A stretch of 64,000 nucleotides of DNA from Mesorhizobium norvegicum (GTDB lineage: Bacteria > Pseudomonadota > Alphaproteobacteria > Rhizobiales > Rhizobiaceae). Shown here one piece after another: positions 25,634 through 33,194 of the stretch. How positions within the stretch are numbered: position 1 is the stretch's first letter; every line of letters begins with the position of its first letter. The notes under the pieces are model-generated. The model did no database searches. It was not told where the DNA came from and worked only from the letters and a program-made list of their open reading frames with translations. The position numbers and the translations under genes were made by a program. The stretch lies in contig NZ_SMYZ01000019.1 in NCBI RefSeq assembly GCF_004919685.1, positions 50,754-114,753 on the forward strand. Direction: 5' to 3'.

Positions 25634-26836
25634 CTACGACCGAGACCTCAGCGCGTCGTTGAGATTCCACATGTCCTTCTCCTCGGGCGCGGTCTCCAGG
25701 CCCAGCACCGGCAGCATCTTGCGCAGATGGTCGTGGTGGGTGCGCACGCCATATTCGAGGTCGGAGAGATAAAAGCCCTCGAAGGCTTCGGACAGCATGG
25801 ATTCGTTCGACCATACCGAGAGCTGCACATCTTCCGACATGGTATCGCGGTCGATACGGAAGGAGAGGTAGCGGGCGGCGGCCTGCTCGCGGCTTTCGTC
25901 GCGGTAGCGGTAGATGGCGCCGCGCAGCAGCGTCTCACCTGTCGACAGCGGAAACTCCTGATAGAATTGCACCGATTCCGGCATCACCGAAATGACCGCA
26001 TTGGGGAAGATGCCGTAATAGACCCAGGCCTTCTTCAGATAGTCGGGCAAATGCGCCGGCTCGGGTGCGATCTTGACGTAGTTCTTGACGCTCCAGCGCC
26101 GGCCGGCATGCGGGTTGTAGGTGGCGAAGGAGCGCGACACGCCGTTGATGAAGGGCTCGTCGAAATAGGTCGCGCCATAAAGATCCTGCAAGGCGGGATG
26201 CGCCATGGCGACGTGGTAGCCCTCATTGTCGACGTCGCGCACCGACTTCCAGTTGACCGGGGTCTTCTGGTTCCAGATGCCCCAGGAGGGCACCATGTCG
26301 GCGGCGTTGTAATGCGCGAATTCGGGCTCGATCGGCTTCATCAGTTCGGCGACCGAGGGCTGCGGCCCGCCATTGCGGAAGCGGATGAAGATGAAACCCA
26401 TCCAGACTTCCAGATCGAGCGGCATCAGGCCGAACTCGGTCTTGTCGAGGTCGGGGAAGGAACGCGGACGTGCGGCGCCGCGCAGCGTGCCGTCGAGATT
26501 GTAGACCCAGCCGTGGAACGGGCACACCAGCGCGTTCTTGCAATTGCCCTGGCTGTCGGCGACGACGCGGCTGCCACGGTGGCGGCACATGTTGTTGAAA
26601 CCGCGCACGACGCCATCCTTGCCGCGCACGATCAAGGCGCGCTCGCCGACGACGTCCATAGTCATATAGTCGCCGGCGTCAGGGACGTCCGAGACATGCC
26701 CGACGATCTGCCAGTGGTTGCGGAAAACATACTCCTTCTCGAGTTCGAGAAGGGCATCGGAATGGTAACTCCAGCCCGGTAGTCCCCGCCGGTCCCAATC
26801 GTTGGGGATCGCCACGTCACGGAGGTGCGGGTTCAT
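25634..26836 (-). CDS. Rieske-type ring-hydroxylating oxygenase alpha subunit
   Basis: A 400-residue oxygenase. The Rieske 2Fe-2S domain (about residues 40-160) has the ligands C-x-H in MCRHRGSR and C-x2-H in VCPFHGW. The catalytic domain carries the mononuclear iron motif VRDVDNEGYHVAMAHPAL, with the two His and a preceding Asp, and a later acidic ligand probably in MSEDVQL. Members of this class include glycine-betaine and carnitine monooxygenases that remove N-methyl groups, as well as aromatic dioxygenases. No reductase or beta subunit gene is adjacent. BetI-like site C begins 15 bases upstream of the start, so it joins the amine regulon. Oxidative N-demethylation is inferred. Confidence 0.87.
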   Translation of the reverse strand: MNPHLRDVAIPNDWDRRGLPGWSYHSDALLELEKEYVFRNHWQIVGHVSDVPDAGDYMTMDVVGERALIVRGKDGVVRGFNNMCRHRGSRVVADSQGNCKNALVCPFHGWVYNLDGTLRGAARPRSFPDLDKTEFGLMPLDLEVWMGFIFIRFRNGGPQPSVAELMKPIEPEFAHYNAADMVPSWGIWNQKTPVNWKSVRDVDNEGYHVAMAHPALQDLYGATYFDEPFINGVSRSFATYNPHAGRRWSVKNYVKIAPEPAHLPDYLKKAWVYYGIFPNAVISVMPESVQFYQEFPLSTGETLLRGAIYRYRDESREQAAARYLSFRIDRDTMSEDVQLSVWSNESMLSEAFEGFYLSDLEYGVRTHHDHLRKMLPVLGLETAPEEKDMWNLNDALRSRS

Positions 26837-26850
26837 AAAACGTCTCTTCT

Positions 26851-26876
26851 TTTTATTGAATACTCATTCAATAAAA
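26851..26876. promoter_or_regulatory. BetI-like operator, site C (extended perfect palindrome)
   Basis: TTTTATTGAAT (26851-26861), ACTC, ATTCAATAAAA (26866-26876): 11-base perfect arms around a 4-base spacer. It is the best of the three sites and lies 15 bases upstream of the Rieske gene start, so binding would block the ribosome-binding and promoter area. Confidence 0.75.
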
Positions 26877-27334
26877 TCATATTTTTCATTGAAATGCAAT
26901 GGCTTGTGAAAATTCGATGATTTCTGTGGCGGAATCTTCATGCTGTCCGGAGCCAAAATCCACACGGCTGTCGACCGGGAAAATCCCGGAGAATCCGGAT
27001 GTTAGTCGGAGTTTCAGGGACGCTGTCCCGACCCTGCTTTGTGCAACGAACTGAACACAGCACAAAGCACCTTGCCCGAGGACAAAATGGCCTCGCCATC
27101 CTCCGTCCGGTTCGCTGATCCATGGGCATATTGCGACCAGAGCAGTCGGCTGGAACCGGCCGAAGATCACCTTCCAGCACGAGGAGTGCGTCGGCATGCC
27201 CGATTTTGCCCGTTTCTGCCCGAAATGCTGTTTCAAACTCGTTACATTGGCAGTCTTGCGCCACCGTTGCGTTGTTACAAAGCGCGGCTAAGTTCGTTTC
27301 ATCACCAAAAAGAAACTCAGCGAAGGGGAAGGCA
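26877..27334. other. Intergenic region without a recognised gene
   Basis: About 460 bases between site C and the next gene. The first 60 bases are AT-rich and probably hold the Rieske promoter. Short reading frames are present on both strands, but none shows a family motif, a good ribosome-binding site or typical codon use. The end (27290-27334) carries AAGGGGAAGG just before the next start codon. Confidence 0.4.
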
Positions 27335-27745
27335 ATGCATGCGAAAATCCAGACGATCCGCGGCGAGAGCCGCCTTCAGGCTCCAGAGCGCAATGACCGC
27401 CGTCCGAAACTGGCGCTGCGCCAGCGGGCCAGCGACCACCCCATGGCGATGTTCATGGTGCTGGCTGCTTGCGCCTTCATCGGCATGGCGTTCACGCCGA
27501 CAATCGGGCCGGCCTTCGCTTCGTTGAACCCGCCGGCCAACCTCGTCGAGGGCGCGCAGACGACGACCAGGACTGCGCGACTGCCGATGCCGGTGACCGA
27601 CTTCGCCTGCAAGGGCCAGGCCTGGGGCGCCGAGAGCATCGATTGCCTGCGCGCCATCGCCGAGCAGTCCGGAGCGCACAAGACCCGCGCGATCCGCATG
27701 ATCGCCAATGCCGCGCCGTTGACCGGCACGCCGAACATTTTCTGA
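27335..27745 (+). CDS. Small membrane-anchored or exported protein, function unknown
   Basis: A 136-residue protein. A basic N-terminal tail of about 45 residues precedes one hydrophobic segment (MAMFMVLAACAFIGMAFT, about residues 44-62). A Pro/Thr-rich linker follows, then a small domain with two cysteines (DFACKGQAWGAESIDCLRAIAEQSG) and the ending AAPLTGTPNIF. I do not recognise the family; similar short proteins with one span and a Cys-pair domain are common in Rhizobiales. The ATG at 27335 is preceded by GGGGAAGG. A dispersed hairpin element and a rho-independent terminator follow. Confidence 0.65.
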   Translation: MHAKIQTIRGESRLQAPERNDRRPKLALRQRASDHPMAMFMVLAACAFIGMAFTPTIGPAFASLNPPANLVEGAQTTTRTARLPMPVTDFACKGQAWGAESIDCLRAIAEQSGAHKTRAIRMIANAAPLTGTPNIF

Positions 27746-27754
27746 TTTTTGTCG

Positions 27755-27798
27755 AGGCATGATCCCGAAAACCGGTTCCCATTTTGGGGATCGTGCTC
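27755..27798. repeat. Dispersed Rhizobiales hairpin, copy 1
   Basis: GGCATGATCCCGAAAACCGG-TTCCC-ATTTTGGGGATCGTGCTC. The ends GCATGATCCC and GGGGATCGTGC pair. A second copy of the same element is at 52246-52295. Confidence 0.65.
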
Positions 27799-27832
27799 TG
27801 ACCTCCCCGAGCGCTCCTCCAGCGCTCCCCTC

Positions 27833-27866
27833 GGCTCCCGCTGTGACCTCGGCGGGAGCCTTTTTT
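27833..27866 (+). terminator. Rho-independent terminator
   Basis: GGCTCCCGC (27833-27841) pairs with GCGGGAGCC (27852-27860), followed by six T (27861-27866). It ends transcription of the 136-residue gene. The T run touches the stop codon of the convergent kinase gene. Confidence 0.85.
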
Positions 27867-29952
27867 ATCCTTTCAATGCCGCCTGTTCGGCAATGGCGGA
27901 CAGCACACTGCGGACATCCAGCGTACTGAACGGCTTTTCCAGGATCTGCGGCCGCTGCTGCGCCGGCAGGGCCTCGATTTCGGCTTTCGCGCCGATCAGG
28001 TCGCCGGTGACGAGCACGAAACGCCGCGCCAGGTCGGGCTTTTCAGCAAGCAATTCGCGATAGATCGATATGCCGCTGACGCCGGGCATGCGCAGGTCCG
28101 AAAAGACGATGTCCGGCGGCATGTGGCCGCTCAAGGTGGCGGCGCCCGATTCCCAGACAGGAACGATCCGCGACTTGATGCCCATCAGTTCGAGAATGTC
28201 GGAGAGCGAGCCGGCGACATCCGGCTCGTCGTCGATGATCAAGGCGTGGCGCAGGCCGCTCGATCGTGGCTGGTTCTCGCCGGCAGTGGCAAGGCCGGCT
28301 ACAATGGCGGGCAGATGGACGACAAAACGCGCCCCTCTCGGCAGCACTTCCTCGAACCAGACATTGCCATTGTGCCGCTCGATGATCGATTTCGAGATCG
28401 ACAGGCCGATGCCGGTGCCGACGCCGACCGGCTTGGTGGTGAAATAGGATTCGAAGATGCGGCCGCGGATCGCTTCCGGCACGCCGGGCCCATTGTCCTC
28501 GACCGAGAAGCAGGGGTGACCCCGGTCGCTGCGGAACGTCCGCACCTTGATCAGCCGGTCGCCGGCAATGCCGGCCAGTGCATGCTGGCTGTTGATGAGG
28601 AAGTTGGCGGCCACCTGCGTCACGTGGTCGGCGTCAGCCATGGCCAGCAGCGGGCCGGCGGCGAAGTCGGTGTCGATGATGATGCCGCTTGAGCGCGCAC
28701 CATAGGCAGTCACCTCGAGTGCCGCCCGGATCACCTGGTTGAGGTCGGTCTCGGCTTGTGCCGCGGGATGAAGGCGGACCATCGACAGGAAGCTCTTGAC
28801 GATGCGGCCGCAGCGCTCGGCGGCGGCACGCACTTTCTCGGCGCGCACCTTGGTCTGCGGATCGGAGGCGAACTCGTGCAGCAGCGTCGATTGCGCCACC
28901 ACCACGGCCAGCGGGTTGTTGAGCTCGTGCGACACGCCGGCCAGCAACGAGCCCATCGCCGCCATCTTCTCGTTCTGGTGCAGCTTCTCGCGCTGGCGAC
29001 CGATCTCCTCCTCGGCGCGGAGCTTGTCGCGAAGGTCGCGGATGGAGCCGAAGATCAGGCGGCGTTCGGCGACCCGCATCTCGGTCGCCGTCAGCTCGAT
29101 CGGGAACACCTCGCCGGCGGCGTTCTGGGTCACCGTCTCGAGCCGCTGGCCGACCATCGGCGCGCCGCGGCCAGACATGTATTCGGCCCCCGAAGCATAG
29201 CCCTTTCGGTAATAGATCGGCACGATGGTATCGAGCAGGTCCTTGCCGAGGATGTCGCTGCGCTGGAAACCGAACATCTTCTCGGCGGCCGGATTGAATT
29301 CGATGATAGAACCGGTCTCATCGATGACGACGATGGCGTCGAGCGAGGCCTGCAGCATGGTGCGGCGAATGACCTCGCTGGCATGGGCTTCGGACGGCGA
29401 GCGTTCGATGGCATCGCCGATGGCCAGCGCAATGATGTGCAGCGTCGCCTCTTCCTCGTCGGTCCATTCGCGCTCGTTGACGCAGTCATTGACCGCCAGC
29501 GTGCCCCAGAGATGGCCATGCGCGAAGACCGACACCGACAGGAACGACTTGATGTTCTGCTTTTCGAAATCGGTTCTCAGAAAGCCATCGAGATCGCGCG
29601 TATGGCCGGCGAAGATCTTGCCTTGCCGCTCGTCCTCGGCCAGCCGCTCCAGCAGTGGGTCCGAATTGACGATCGACTGCATGATGACGGTCGGTGACGC
29701 CAGTTCGCCGCCAAAGAGCGGGTCGATCCAATAGGCGGCGACGGATTGGGCGAAACCCTGGCCAGGCAATTCGCGCAAGCGAAACAGGATGCCGCGCTGG
29801 CAATCCATGGCCCGGCAGAGCGTTTCCAGGATACCTTCCATCTCGCGTTGCCAGTCGCCGGCCTCGCGCAGCCGGCGAACGACACGCACGGCCGCCATCG
29901 CGGCGCCCTGCCTGAAACCCTGCATCTCCGTGCTTGCTGCTTCAGCGGTCAT
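27865..29952 (-). CDS. Hybrid sensor histidine kinase with C-terminal receiver
   Basis: A 695-residue soluble kinase. A GAF-type domain (about residues 30-195) is followed by a PAS domain (about 200-320, LDAIVVIDETGSIIEFNPAAEKMFGF). The HisKA phosphoacceptor is His in LLAGVSHELNNPLAVV near residue 345. The HATPase has DNGPGVPEAIRGRIFESYFTTK and GTGIGLSIS. A receiver (about 570-690) carries the acidic pair in IIDDEPD, the phosphoacceptor Asp in IVFSDLRMPG, and Lys in ILEKPF. No membrane segment is seen. It lies 79 bases downstream of an OmpR-type response regulator on the same strand and is probably its partner. Confidence 0.88.
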   Translation of the reverse strand: MTAEAASTEMQGFRQGAAMAAVRVVRRLREAGDWQREMEGILETLCRAMDCQRGILFRLRELPGQGFAQSVAAYWIDPLFGGELASPTVIMQSIVNSDPLLERLAEDERQGKIFAGHTRDLDGFLRTDFEKQNIKSFLSVSVFAHGHLWGTLAVNDCVNEREWTDEEEATLHIIALAIGDAIERSPSEAHASEVIRRTMLQASLDAIVVIDETGSIIEFNPAAEKMFGFQRSDILGKDLLDTIVPIYYRKGYASGAEYMSGRGAPMVGQRLETVTQNAAGEVFPIELTATEMRVAERRLIFGSIRDLRDKLRAEEEIGRQREKLHQNEKMAAMGSLLAGVSHELNNPLAVVVAQSTLLHEFASDPQTKVRAEKVRAAAERCGRIVKSFLSMVRLHPAAQAETDLNQVIRAALEVTAYGARSSGIIIDTDFAAGPLLAMADADHVTQVAANFLINSQHALAGIAGDRLIKVRTFRSDRGHPCFSVEDNGPGVPEAIRGRIFESYFTTKPVGVGTGIGLSISKSIIERHNGNVWFEEVLPRGARFVVHLPAIVAGLATAGENQPRSSGLRHALIIDDEPDVAGSLSDILELMGIKSRIVPVWESGAATLSGHMPPDIVFSDLRMPGVSGISIYRELLAEKPDLARRFVLVTGDLIGAKAEIEALPAQQRPQILEKPFSTLDVRSVLSAIAEQAALKG

Positions 29953-30031
29953 TGTCAGCCGTCATTCCAGAGGTCATGCCAATTCGATCGACGAGCAACG
30001 GCCCGAACCTGAAACCCTCTGGCCTCGCTGC

Positions 30032-30757
30032 TCAGTTGCCGTCGCCGGTCGGCAGCGAGAAGATATAGCCTTCGCCGCGCACCGTGCGCAGGAATTTGGG
30101 ATTGGCCGGATCGGTCTCGATCTTCTTCCTCAGCCGCATGATGCGAATGTCGACCGCACGCGACGATTCCGGGTCTTCGGTGAAGCCGATCGCCTCGGAG
30201 ATCGCGGCGCGGGTCAAAAGCCGGTTAGCGCGGGTCAGGAAAACCTCCAGCACGTCGAATTCGCTCTTGGCCATCTCGACCACCGCGCCATTGGTGCCGG
30301 TGACCAGCCTGCCGTCGAGATCGGCCTGGAAAGGGCCGAAGGCAACGGAACGGCGATCTGTCCTGGCCTTCTTGTCCTGAAGCTCCTGCGGTTGGGGAAC
30401 GCGGCGCAACACGCTGCGGACCCTCGCCAGCACTTCGCGCAATTCGTAGGGCTTGACGATGTAGTCGTCGGCACCAAGCTCCAGTCCGACGATGCGGTCG
30501 AGCGCGGTGCCGGCGGCGGTGGCGTAAATGATGCCGATCGGCAGCTTCGAGCGCAGCCAGCGGCCGAGCGACAGGCCATCCTCGCCCGGCATGGCGATGT
30601 CGAGAATGGCGAGATGGAACGACTGCGTTTCAACGAGGCTGCGCGCGGCGGCAGCACTTTCGGCGGTGACCACATCATAGCCGGCGGCTTCGAGATATTC
30701 GGCAACCGCGTCCCTCAGGTCGGGCTCATCCTCGACGATGACAATTCTTGCCCGCAC
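30032..30757 (-). CDS. OmpR-family response regulator
   Basis: About 241 residues. The receiver has acidic residues Glu9-Asp10, phosphoacceptor Asp53 (ILDIAMPG) and Lys in DDYIVKPYEL near residue 102. The C-terminal winged-helix domain covers about residues 140-235 (FDVLEVFLTRANRLLTRAAI and VDIRIMRLRKKIE, ending with the GEGYIF wing). GTG at 30757, with GGGAGC upstream, gives the expected N-terminus RARIVIVEDEP; longer in-frame starts exist up to 30817. It precedes the hybrid kinase gene and is divergent from the degenerate receiver gene at 30852. Confidence 0.87.
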   Translation of the reverse strand: MRARIVIVEDEPDLRDAVAEYLEAAGYDVVTAESAAAARSLVETQSFHLAILDIAMPGEDGLSLGRWLRSKLPIGIIYATAAGTALDRIVGLELGADDYIVKPYELREVLARVRSVLRRVPQPQELQDKKARTDRRSVAFGPFQADLDGRLVTGTNGAVVEMAKSEFDVLEVFLTRANRLLTRAAISEAIGFTEDPESSRAVDIRIMRLRKKIETDPANPKFLRTVRGEGYIFSLPTGDGN

Positions 30758-30851
30758 GATGCTTTCGCTCCCACTTTCAGTGGAAAGTAGATTGGGTATA
30801 AACATGATGTCCAGCACTCATCTCGGGATGTCTGTTGCAGGGTGGGAAAAC

Positions 30852-31538
30852 ATGGCCGCACGATCGATCATCGCGCTTGTTTCCGTTGCCGAAGTGGTCG
30901 CGACCGAACTCGCCGACCATCTCGAGCGGCGCGGTCACGATGTGCGTCAGGCGCGCCAGCCCTGGGAGGCCGAATCGCTGCTGTCGGGAAAGGGCATCGA
31001 CGTCGCCGTCGTCGGCGACAGCCTCAGCCAGGCGGAGGGGCGCGACCTGCTCCGGCGTCATGGTGGCGAGGGCGGACCGGATTTCATCCTGATCTGCCGG
31101 CCGGCCGATCTCGTCGACAAGGTGCTGGCGCTCGAGTTGGGTGCGGCCGACGTCGTCGAGAGCCCGCTCAACGTCCGGGAACTGGCTGCCCGTGTTGGCG
31201 GCCTGCTTTCGCGGCGCGGCAGGGGCACCCAGGAACTGATCGTGCTGGAGAACGCGACCGTCGATCTGAGGTCGGCCATGGTCATGCATCGCTCCGGCAC
31301 GGAGGAGCAGCTTTCGCCCGGTCAGGTGGCGCTGCTCAGGCTGTTCCTGGCCAGTCCGCGCAAGGTGCTGACGCGTGACGACATCATTGCCGCGGCACCG
31401 GCCGAAAACGCCGACGCCTTCGATCGCTCGATCGATTCGCGCATCGTGCGGCTGCGCCGCAAGCTTGACACCGAAACCATCACCACCATACGCGGCGCCG
31501 GCTACCGGTTCGATCCGCCGCAGCAATTCGCCGGCTGA
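30852..31538 (+). CDS. Winged-helix regulator with degenerate (pseudo) receiver domain
   Basis: A 228-residue protein with the layout of an OmpR-family regulator: receiver-like residues 5-120 and winged helix about 130-225 (LSPGQVALLRLFLASPRKVLTRDDI, then SIDSRIVRLRRKLD and the TIRGAGYRF wing). Alignment with the neighbouring regulator shows loss of the phosphorylation site. The N-terminal acidic pair is replaced by Ser-Val (ALVSVAE), the phosphoacceptor position is Gly55 with Asp56 beside it, and the conserved Lys is Ser (VVESPLN). It therefore probably acts without phosphorylation. It is transcribed divergently from the intact regulator-kinase pair. ATG at 30852 has a GGTGGG site. Confidence 0.83.
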   Translation: MAARSIIALVSVAEVVATELADHLERRGHDVRQARQPWEAESLLSGKGIDVAVVGDSLSQAEGRDLLRRHGGEGGPDFILICRPADLVDKVLALELGAADVVESPLNVRELAARVGGLLSRRGRGTQELIVLENATVDLRSAMVMHRSGTEEQLSPGQVALLRLFLASPRKVLTRDDIIAAAPAENADAFDRSIDSRIVRLRRKLDTETITTIRGAGYRFDPPQQFAG

Positions 31539-31610
31539 TTGTCGGTCACTGACGCAGTCTCTTCTGTTGGGCATCGGATTTTCCATCTCTGGGCCCGATG
31601 CTCTTGAAGC

Positions 31611-31778
31611 TCAGCGTACCAGCAGAAGTGATGGGCCGACCGGCATGTCGCTGCCCATGGTGATCTCGCTTGCATGGGCGCGATCCCTGAGCAGCACGGT
31701 GGCAAGGGCGGCAAAGCCGAGCAGGCCCTGCGCGTAAAGCAGTGCGGAAAGCACCGAAGCGGCAAATTTCGTTTTCAT
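31611..31778 (-). CDS. Small exported or membrane protein, 55 residues
   Basis: ATG at 31778 encodes 55 residues. A Lys-containing N-terminus and one long hydrophobic stretch (about residues 8-30) are followed by RAHASEITMGSDMPVGPSLLLVR. It could be a signal peptide with a short mature peptide cut after HAS, or a single-pass membrane protein. No family is recognised. A GGGG-type site lies about 12 bases upstream. It follows another small membrane protein gene on the same strand. Confidence 0.4.
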   Translation of the reverse strand: MKTKFAASVLSALLYAQGLLGFAALATVLLRDRAHASEITMGSDMPVGPSLLLVR

Positions 31779-31833
31779 CGTACCAATTCCCCAAAATGCC
31801 AATTCTTCAAAAGCGAATGTGTTGCGGGTCGGT

Positions 31834-32166
31834 TCAGGACACCCCCGAAGTGCCCGCGCCGCCCACGGAGCCCCCCGTCGCGGCGCGGGCCTTCGGTCCT
31901 CTCGGCAGCAAGTTGCCGGAGGCGCCGCGCAAACCCGCCAGCCTAAGGCCGACCCGCCAGAGGGCCTTTAGCCGGGCGATGCGCAGGCTGGAAACAATCC
32001 AGACCGTGGCGAAAAACAGTGCGGCATGCAGCGTCGAAATCTCGCCTGAAGTCATCGCGCCAAGGCTTGTCAGCGGGGTGCCGGCAACCGTGCCGACGCC
32101 GCCGATGACCGCTGCCGCGATGCTGATCCTGAGAAGCCAGGACAGCGCGTTCGATTTCGTTCCCAT
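31834..32166 (-). CDS. Small membrane protein, about 110 residues, unknown
   Basis: ATG at 32166 gives MGTKSNALSWLLRIS and a chain with two hydrophobic spans (about residues 8-30 and 45-65, ALFFATVWIVSSL). An Arg-rich segment and a Gly/Ala/Ser-rich C-terminus follow. I do not recognise the family. It is followed after 55 bases by the 55-residue gene on the same strand, and the two may be co-transcribed. Codon use fits the neighbours, which supports it as a real gene, but confidence is moderate. Confidence 0.5.
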   Translation of the reverse strand: MGTKSNALSWLLRISIAAAVIGGVGTVAGTPLTSLGAMTSGEISTLHAALFFATVWIVSSLRIARLKALWRVGLRLAGLRGASGNLLPRGPKARAATGGSVGGAGTSGVS

Positions 32167-32517
32167 GTTCGTTTCCGGCTGTTTTCGTTGCGTCAACTTT
32201 GCTTGCGGCCCGTATCCGGATCATGCCGCTTGAAGTCTCGCTTTGTTGCAGTTTGGTTTCGAGATCGATGGTCTTTCTTTCGTATGCTGCCGATTCGCAC
32301 TTTCGTTTAGAGGCAGATACTCATGTTCCTGACTTTGGTCTCGCCGACAGGCTGCGGAGCCGACTCCCATTCGGTCTATGAAAGGCTGCGCTTGTTAACC
32401 AGAGGAAACAGATTCGAAACACAAATGAGCGTTTTGCGAAATCTGCCCGAAACATGACGTTGGGATAAGCAGCCATCGAATTGGAGCCGGCCGAACCGGC
32501 AGAGAGGGGATTTCATC
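32167..32517. other. Intergenic region between divergent genes, no gene seen
   Basis: About 350 bases, less GC-rich than its surroundings. It should hold the promoters of the small membrane protein (minus) and of the L,D-transpeptidase (plus). Only short reading frames are present and none shows coding character. I see no strong operator or hairpin. Confidence 0.4.
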
Positions 32518-32979
32518 ATGCATACCGCCATTTCCGCCAAGCTCATCAACATCACCGCCGCCGCGCTGACGGGCGCCGCACTGCTGTTCGGCGCCGGCTC
32601 GGGCGCAGCGCACGCCGCCAACAAGATCGTGGCACGCGTTTCGCTTTCACAGCAGATCATGGAAGTCTCGGTCGATGGCCGGCCGACCTTCGCCTGGAAG
32701 GTTTCCACCGGCGACCGGGCCCATGTGACGCCGACCGGCTCGTTCAAGCCGACGCGCATGCATGAGATGTGGTATTCGAAGAAATACGACAACGCCCCGA
32801 TGCCGCACTCGGTCTTCTTCAGCGGCGGCTATGCGGTGCATGCGACTTACGCGATCAAGCGCCTCGGCCAGCCGGCTTCGCATGGTTGCGTGCGGCTGCA
32901 CCCCGACAACGCCGCCGATTTCTACCAGCTCGTCGAAACGTTCGGGGCGACCAACACCAGCATCGTCATCGTCAAGTAG
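32518..32979 (+). CDS. L,D-transpeptidase, YkuD family
   Basis: A 153-residue periplasmic enzyme with a signal peptide (residues 1-34, ending AAHAA). The YkuD domain starts at ARVSLSQQIMEVSVDG. The catalytic motif is complete: His108 in AVHATYAIKRLG and the SHGCVR block with Cys124. These enzymes make 3-3 peptidoglycan cross-links or attach proteins to peptidoglycan; this short form has no extra LysM or peptidoglycan-binding domain. The ATG at 32518 follows GAGAGGGG. A strong palindromic terminator lies between it and the convergent RND gene. Confidence 0.9.
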   Translation: MHTAISAKLINITAAALTGAALLFGAGSGAAHAANKIVARVSLSQQIMEVSVDGRPTFAWKVSTGDRAHVTPTGSFKPTRMHEMWYSKKYDNAPMPHSVFFSGGYAVHATYAIKRLGQPASHGCVRLHPDNAADFYQLVETFGATNTSIVIVK

Positions 32980-33092
32980 CAGGCTGGAAACGATGGCTTG
33001 GCAGCATGCTGCCACGCCTTGTTCAAGGCTCCCACCGGAAAACGCCGCAGTATTGAGTACAGCTCAAACCGGCGGTATCGAGCCCAGCCAAA

Positions 33093-33128
33093 AAGAAAAG
33101 AGGCCGGAAATTTCCGGCCTCTTTTCTT
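33093..33128. terminator. Perfect palindromic bidirectional terminator
   Basis: A perfect 36-base palindrome (18-base arms) centred at 33110/33111: AAGAAAAGAGGCCGGAAA and its reverse complement. A-rich left and T-rich right flanks give a terminator in both directions, serving the convergent transpeptidase and RND transporter genes. Confidence 0.88.
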
Positions 33129-33194
33129 CTGTTTCCAACTTGTCGTTGCGCAATTCCGGATGGAAAACCGTTACACACTTTTCCTGGAATTGCT

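Noticed and set aside
32401..32440. EcfG-type promoter upstream of the L,D-transpeptidase
   Set aside because: The nearest match is GGAAA with a 21-base gap to CGTT, which breaks both the sequence and the spacing rule.
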